64,000 nt of DNA from an uncultured Clostridia bacterium (GTDB lineage: Bacteria > Bacillota > Clostridia > Oscillospirales > Acutalibacteraceae), in assembly GCA_945863885.1 (NCBI GenBank), contig CAMAZY010000008.1:1-64000 (forward strand). Direction: 5' to 3'. This document shows, piece after piece, positions 59,401-64,000 of this stretch. The notes under the pieces are model-generated. The model was not told the origin of the DNA and made no database searches. It saw only the letters and a program-made list of their open reading frames with translations. The stretch's first letter is position 1; each line of letters starts with the position of its first letter. Both the position numbers and the translations under genes were made by a program.

Positions 59401-60279
59401 TCAAAGCTGCCACTCTTTTATGTATTTTACCTCGTTATAAAGGGCCATATAGCTGTCATAGCGGCTACGGCTTATTTCGCCTTTTTCGACCGCTTCTAAG
59501 ATTTTACAACCCTTGTCTCCGGTATGAGAACAGGAAACAAAACGGCACTGACCCAAAAAACGGTCAAACTCGGGAAAGTAATACTGTAAGTCGTCTTTCA
59601 GGATAATATCCTCACCTTGAAAATCAAGCGAAGAAAAGCCCGCCGTATCAATGACAAGACCTCCGGCAACATGAAAAATCTCCGCCTGTCTTGTCGTATG
59701 CCTGCCTCGGCCAAGCTTTGTGCTGATTTCGTTCGTTTCAAGAGATAATTCGGGACAGACAGCGTTAATCAGTGTTGACTTGCCGACGCCGGAATTACCG
59801 GTAAAAGCCGTCAGCCGATTCTTGAGAACTGCCTTTACTTCGTCAACGCCCACACCTGTTTTACCGGAAACCGCAATCACACGATAGCCTGTTTTTTCGT
59901 AGATATCCATAAGCTCATCGAAAAAGCCGAGGTCGGTTTTCGTTATCACGATTACCGGCTCGATTCTGTTCTTTTCGGCGAGCACGGTCATTTTGTCAAT
60001 CACAAGTGTATTCGGTGCGGGGTCGGCAACCGAAACGACAATCATCAGCGTATCGATATTGGCAACGGGCGGCCGTTTCAGACAATTTTTCCGCTCAAAA
60101 ATTTCGTCAATTGTGTTTTCTTCACCGTCTCGTACGGTGATTTTCACCCGGTCACCGGCAAGCGGAACGATTCTTTCTTTCCGAAACTTCCCCTTTGCCT
60201 TGCACTCAAATATGCCGTCGGCGGTCTCTACATAATAGAAACCGCCGATTCCTTTCATAATAAGTCCGTTTTCAATCAT
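59401..60279 (-). CDS. rsgA: Ribosome small-subunit-dependent GTPase RsgA
   Basis: A 292-aa circularly permuted GTPase for late 30S assembly. An N-terminal OB domain is followed by the permuted G motifs: ITKTDLGFF (G4), then GNSGVGKSTLINA (G1) and DTAGFSS (G3). A C-terminal zinc knuckle (CRFVSCSHTGDKGC) follows. The first ATG has no clear ribosome site, and residue 8 (MKGIGGFYY) may be the true start. It lies 17 bp downstream of prkC. Confidence 0.95.
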   Translation of the reverse strand: MIENGLIMKGIGGFYYVETADGIFECKAKGKFRKERIVPLAGDRVKITVRDGEENTIDEIFERKNCLKRPPVANIDTLMIVVSVADPAPNTLVIDKMTVLAEKNRIEPVIVITKTDLGFFDELMDIYEKTGYRVIAVSGKTGVGVDEVKAVLKNRLTAFTGNSGVGKSTLINAVCPELSLETNEISTKLGRGRHTTRQAEIFHVAGGLVIDTAGFSSLDFQGEDIILKDDLQYYFPEFDRFLGQCRFVSCSHTGDKGCKILEAVEKGEISRSRYDSYMALYNEVKYIKEWQL

Positions 60280-60295
60280 ATGTCAACAAACGTTA

Positions 60296-62296
60296 TTATT
60301 CAACTTGCGGAGTAGACGGGAAGGTTGTCGCACGTTTCGTAGTCGACGGCTCAGTCGGCTTTTCAGACGAAGGCTCAGGCGACTTTGTTGTCGTCGGTTT
60401 TTCCGTTACAGGCGGCTGCGTAGTAGTCGGTTTTGTCGTAGTCGGTGCGTTGGTAGGCTTCGCAGTAGTCGACTGTTCAGCCGGCTTTTTGGTCGTTGAA
60501 GGCTCACTTTGTTTTTGTGTCGTCGTCTCACGGTTAGCTTCGGTCGTTGTCTCGGCGGCTGTCGTCTTTTCCGTAGATTCCGCCGTCTGAGGCAGGACGC
60601 CCGTGCTGACATAAACAGCAATTGCCGTTCCGGGAAGCACCTGCTCGCCTATCTTATCATAGCCGATAATCGTACCCTTTGTCGCTGAACTTGCCCGATA
60701 TTCGGTCGCATCGGCGTCAAGAACGAGTCCTGCATCTTCAAGAAGCTTTTCGGCTTCTTCGACTGTTTTACCCAAAAGATCCGGCACATCAACAGGCTCT
60801 GTTTCTTCATTTGTCGCAACATATAACGTGATGAGTGCTCCGGCCTCAGCCATTTCGCCTCTTGCGGGGCTTGTTCTGATAACCGTACCGGGATCTTTCG
60901 TATCACTGTTTTCTTTCACGATGTTTACTTCAAAGCTTTCGCTTTTCAGTGTTCTTTCTGCGGAGGTATATTCATAGCCGTATACATCAGGAACCTTCAC
61001 CTTTGTTCCGGCTTTCGCAACGGTCAGGGTGATTTTTCCGCCCCGTCCAAGCTTACCTCTGCTCGGATCCTGTGACAAAATCGTTCCGGACGGTTCATCG
61101 CTTTCGTTGTCATCAATGATTTCGAACTGGAACATGGAATAATCCTGATTATTCATAACGTCCTGCGCAAAATTCTTACCGACAAGATTCGGCACCTTGT
61201 ATCCGCCGCCGCCCGAAGCAAAGACGGCAAACAGGACAGCCGCAAAAATGACAACGACGACAAGAACACCTGAAAGAACGGCAATTGTCCGCTTCTTCGA
61301 TTTTTCGCCGACATCATTGTATTCATCGTAATCGTTATCCTCGATCGGCTCAACCGTTTTCGGCTCTTCAGCTTCACGGACGGGCTCATTTGTCGCAACA
61401 GTACCGCCGGTCGAAACATATCTGGTAGGTTGACTGTCAACAAAATAGGAATAATCGAATTTTATATTCGGATTGTTTTTGAATTTTTCGATATCCATCA
61501 GCATTTCGGACGCTGATTGATAGCGGTCATTCAGGTTCTTCTGCATGGCTCTGAGCACGATCTGTTCAAGGCCTACGGGAATATCAGGGTTGATTTCACG
61601 AGGCATGACCGGATCATTCTGAAGCTGCATCAGCGCAACCGAAACAGCGTTTTCCGACTGGAAAGGCAGCTTACCCGTAAGCATTTCGTACAGCACAACA
61701 CCGACCGAATAAATATCGGTCTTTGCGTCTGTAACACTGCCCTTAGCCTGCTCGGGGCTGATGTAGTGAACGGAACCGATCGCCTGACCGTTCATGGTTT
61801 CGGTTTCGCTTCTGCTGAATCGGGCAATACCGAAATCCGTCACCTTGATTGTTCCGTCGGAGGTCAGCATGATATTCTGCGGCTTGATATCCCGATGAAC
61901 TATCCCCTTATCGTGAGCGTGCTGCAGCGCTCTTAAAATCTGGGTTACGAAATATATCGCTTCCCGTGTATTGATTGTTCCCTGCTGTTCAATATATTCT
62001 TTCAGCGTAATACCATTGACATATTCCATCACTATGTATTGAAGTCTGTCACCGTAGCTGACGTCATATACCTTTACAATATTTTTATGGGAAAGGACGG
62101 AGATCGCTTTAGATTCGTTTTTGAATCTGCGGCGAAAATCCTCGTTGGCAAGGAATTCATCTTTCAGTATCTTAACGGCAACGATCCTGTTGTCAATATT
62201 ATCGAACGCCTTATAGACAACGGCCATTCCGCCGACGCCGATAATCTCCATGATTTCGTATCGTCCGTCCAATCTTTTTCCGACATAATTTTCCAT
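60296..62296 (-). CDS. prkC: Ser/Thr protein kinase PrkC with PASTA domains
   Basis: A 666-aa protein. The kinase domain (about 10-270) has the catalytic loop HRDIKPQNIM and DFGIARFS. A transmembrane segment (about 343-365, VLSGVLVVVVIFAAVLFAV) leads to three extracellular PASTA repeats (about 370-580) that bind peptidoglycan. A Thr/Pro-rich tail of about 85 residues (TTKPTTTQPPVTEKP) follows, which most PrkC proteins lack. It is paired with prpC upstream and rsgA downstream, the standard cluster. Confidence 0.95.
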   Translation of the reverse strand: MENYVGKRLDGRYEIMEIIGVGGMAVVYKAFDNIDNRIVAVKILKDEFLANEDFRRRFKNESKAISVLSHKNIVKVYDVSYGDRLQYIVMEYVNGITLKEYIEQQGTINTREAIYFVTQILRALQHAHDKGIVHRDIKPQNIMLTSDGTIKVTDFGIARFSRSETETMNGQAIGSVHYISPEQAKGSVTDAKTDIYSVGVVLYEMLTGKLPFQSENAVSVALMQLQNDPVMPREINPDIPVGLEQIVLRAMQKNLNDRYQSASEMLMDIEKFKNNPNIKFDYSYFVDSQPTRYVSTGGTVATNEPVREAEEPKTVEPIEDNDYDEYNDVGEKSKKRTIAVLSGVLVVVVIFAAVLFAVFASGGGGYKVPNLVGKNFAQDVMNNQDYSMFQFEIIDDNESDEPSGTILSQDPSRGKLGRGGKITLTVAKAGTKVKVPDVYGYEYTSAERTLKSESFEVNIVKENSDTKDPGTVIRTSPARGEMAEAGALITLYVATNEETEPVDVPDLLGKTVEEAEKLLEDAGLVLDADATEYRASSATKGTIIGYDKIGEQVLPGTAIAVYVSTGVLPQTAESTEKTTAAETTTEANRETTTQKQSEPSTTKKPAEQSTTAKPTNAPTTTKPTTTQPPVTEKPTTTKSPEPSSEKPTEPSTTKRATTFPSTPQVE

Positions 62297-62353
62297 ATTA
62301 CAGTCTCCTCAAGGCAGCAAACAGGCTGCAAAATTATATAGTATCATGCAAAT

Positions 62354-63082
62354 TCAGCATTTGATTGCTACGACGGTTATATTGTCTCGTCCGCCGTTAT
62401 TGTTAGCAAGCTCAATATAAGTGGCCGCAAGATTTTCAAAATCGTTATCAAGATATGTATGAAGGATATCCTGATCGGAAACACAGCCGCACAGCCCGTC
62501 GGTACAAAGAATCAGCACGTCGCCGTCTTTAACGTCAACCGTATCAAAATCAATGTCGACCTCTTCTTCAATTCCGAGCGCACGGGTAATAATATTTTTA
62601 TTGGGATGATGTTCAAATTGCTCTTTCGTAAGCTGTCCCTTATCATACATTTCCTGAACAAGGGAATGATCTCTTGTAATTTGTCTGATTTCGCCGTCGC
62701 TGATAATATAAGCACGGCTGTCGCCGACATGAGCGATACAGGCAACATTGTTTTTGATAACGCAGGAAACAATCGTGGTTCCCATACCCTCAAGCGATTC
62801 GTCCGACACGGCACGGTCAAAAATTGCAACATTGGCGGTCGTGATAGCGGAAAGTAAAAGATTTTCGATCGACAAATCAGTCATCAGAGTATTATAGCAT
62901 TTTTCGATTTTCCTTCCGACCATATCGGCGGCAATGGTGCTTGCAGTCTGGCCGCCTTTCGCACCGCCCATTCCGTCACATACGACGGCCCAAACAACGC
63001 CGTCCTCGCATTGACCGAAGCGGAAAGAATCCTCATTGCGGACTCTTTTTTTTCCGATATCCGAAGAACCGACAGTGTTCAT
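62354..63082 (-). CDS. prpC: PP2C-type Ser/Thr phosphatase PrpC
   Basis: A protein of about 242 aa that reverses PrkC phosphorylation. PP2C motifs are RVRNEDSF, VVCDGMGGAKGG, HVGDSRAYIIS, LCTDGLCGCVSD and the C-terminal GGRDNITVVAI. The start at 63082 has a GAGAGG site. It sits between rlmN (2 bp) and prkC. Confidence 0.95.
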   Translation of the reverse strand: MNTVGSSDIGKKRVRNEDSFRFGQCEDGVVWAVVCDGMGGAKGGQTASTIAADMVGRKIEKCYNTLMTDLSIENLLLSAITTANVAIFDRAVSDESLEGMGTTIVSCVIKNNVACIAHVGDSRAYIISDGEIRQITRDHSLVQEMYDKGQLTKEQFEHHPNKNIITRALGIEEEVDIDFDTVDVKDGDVLILCTDGLCGCVSDQDILHTYLDNDFENLAATYIELANNNGGRDNITVVAIKC

Positions 63083-63084
63083 AT

Positions 63085-64000
63085 TTATACCTCTCTTTCG
63101 ACCGCTGTCTGACCTCGTCTGAGCTGTCCGCACGAAGCGTTGATATCGCTTCCGAGCGTCCTTCTGACGGTAGCGGTTATACCTTTCTTTTCAAGAATCG
63201 CAATAAAGGACTTCATCCGCTTATCGCTGCTTCTTTTATAGTCTCTTTCCTTAACGGAATTGACGGGAATCAGATTCACATGACAGAGCATACCGGCAAG
63301 CCGACAAGCAAGCTCTTTTGCACATTCGTCGCTGTCGTTTACTCCGTCTATCATGGCATATTCAAATGAAATTCTTCTTGACGTGGCTTTCGCATAGCTT
63401 TTACAGGCACGCAAAAGCTCATCGATTCCCCATTTGTTGTTGACCGGCATTGTCCGGCTGCGGATTTCGTCATTCGGCGCATGGAGAGAAACAGACAAAG
63501 TCAGCTGAAGCTTTTTTTCTTTCAGCCGATTGATTCCGCTGACAACACCGCAGGTGGAAAGCGAAATATTCCGCATACTCAGATTCATACCTTTTTCGTC
63601 GGTAACAAGGCGTAAAAACCGCATAACATTGTCAAAATTATCAAGCGGCTCTCCGACGCCCATCATCACGACATGGGATATCCTGATACCAAGGTCAGCG
63701 GCGCTTTTATAGACCTGTGACAAGATTTCGCTTGCCGTCAGGTTCCTGACAAATCCGGCAATACCCGAAGCGCAGAACTTACAGCCCATCTTACAGCCGA
63801 CCTGACTGGAAACGCAGATCGTGTATCCGTATTTGTACTGCATAACGACCGATTCAATCAGTTCACCGTCATGAAGCCGGTACAAATACTTAACTGTATC
63901 ATCATACACTGAACAAAGCTTTTTTTCAATAGTACAATCATAAATCTTAAAAAAATTTTTCAATTTTCGACGCAAATCTTTCGAAATGTCCGTCATTTCG
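63085..64000 (-). CDS. rlmN: 23S rRNA/tRNA adenine-C2 methyltransferase RlmN (N-terminus beyond window)
   Basis: A radical SAM enzyme methylating A2503 of 23S rRNA and A37 of some tRNAs. The radical SAM motif is GCKMGCKFCASG, followed by VVMMGVGEPLDN and the C-terminal SCGQLR with the methyl-carrier Cys. The track begins at an internal Met at 63996. RlmN is about 345 aa, so about 40 residues lie beyond the window. It leads the rlmN-prpC-prkC-rsgA cluster. Confidence 0.95.
   Translation of the reverse strand, partial: EMTDISKDLRRKLKNFFKIYDCTIEKKLCSVYDDTVKYLYRLHDGELIESVVMQYKYGYTICVSSQVGCKMGCKFCASGIAGFVRNLTASEILSQVYKSAADLGIRISHVVMMGVGEPLDNFDNVMRFLRLVTDEKGMNLSMRNISLSTCGVVSGINRLKEKKLQLTLSVSLHAPNDEIRSRTMPVNNKWGIDELLRACKSYAKATSRRISFEYAMIDGVNDSDECAKELACRLAGMLCHVNLIPVNSVKERDYKRSSDKRMKSFIAILEKKGITATVRRTLGSDINASCGQLRRGQTAVEREV

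Noticed and set aside
60305-60499. Arg/Ser-rich plus-strand ORF
   Set aside because: It is the complement of the Thr/Pro-rich PrkC tail; low complexity alone keeps it open.
1-64000. CRISPR arrays, insertion sequences, prophage, tRNA and rRNA genes
   Set aside because: I looked for repeated spacing, transposase or integrase motifs, and conserved RNA-gene cores and found none. The foldback element is the only candidate mobile sequence.

Overview
The window comes from the chromosome of a low-to-mid GC, endospore-forming Firmicute of the Clostridia, most likely the Oscillospiraceae/Ruminococcaceae. The evidence is the sporulation gene set (yqfC, yqfD, ylbJ, spoVM, an FtsK/SpoIIIE translocase), the PASTA kinase/PP2C pair, a T-box riboswitch, RNase J, both making and breaking of c-di-AMP, and strong AGGAGG ribosome binding sites with TTGACA-17-TATAAT promoters. 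The window is mostly conserved housekeeping sequence. I see no prophage, insertion sequence, CRISPR array, rRNA or tRNA. The only mobile-looking sequence is one small foldback repeat of about 160 bp.

Layout. 1-4.5 kb (minus): recJ (cut by the window edge), recQ, a zinc-ribbon membrane protein and a condensation-type acyltransferase. 4.6-5.6 kb: an RluA-type pseudouridine synthase. 5.6-8.9 kb (minus): a tryptophan-type ABC transporter (trpX-trpY-trpZ) behind a T-box leader whose specifier reads UGG, followed by a possible nine-codon leader peptide ending in Trp. 8.9-12.6 kb (minus): the conserved yqfC-yqfD-phoH-ybeY-dgkA cluster. 12.6-15.4 kb: ylbJ, a small Cys-rich protein, the foldback repeat and an RlmL-type methyltransferase. 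15.4-19.6 kb: hpf, a metallophosphoesterase and an OmpR/histidine-kinase pair. 19.7-24.2 kb (plus): a DUF3343 protein with a cysteine desulfurase, then cdaA-cdaR and a TauE/SafE permease. 24.2-30.3 kb: a two-subunit aconitase X, a small membrane protein, thiN, an alanine/glycine:cation symporter, an ArsC-like protein, a DUF896 protein and a lipoprotein.

30.3-37.3 kb: a GH13 alpha-glucosidase (minus), the nucleoside-salvage operon deoC-deoD-deoB-cdd (plus) and rpsB-tsf (minus). 37.3-44.1 kb (minus): a UppP-like protein, ftsK, a YgiQ radical SAM protein, a ComEC-like metallo-beta-lactamase protein and a DUF3006 protein. 44.2-54.0 kb (minus): one probable long transcription unit, rnj-gdpP-rplI-dnaB-tilS-hpt-ftsH, with a strong promoter and a terminator. 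54.1-58.9 kb: rnhA (plus) and a divergent second type IIA topoisomerase pair (minus). 59.0-64.0 kb (minus): rlmN (cut by the window edge), prpC, prkC, rsgA, a 52-aa membrane protein and the 25-aa spoVM gene, which the ORF track misses.

How the genes work together. CdaA/CdaR and GdpP give opposed synthesis and hydrolysis of c-di-AMP. PrkC/PrpC/RsgA link cell-wall sensing to ribosome assembly. The deo operon breaks nucleosides down to deoxyribose and ribose phosphates. The T-box couples tryptophan uptake to tRNA-Trp charging. The observations most worth checking are the T-box plus Trp leader peptide, the UppP-like protein without the expected catalytic glutamates, the foldback repeat, the inverted repeats around the deo promoter, and the spoVM/small-membrane-protein pair.
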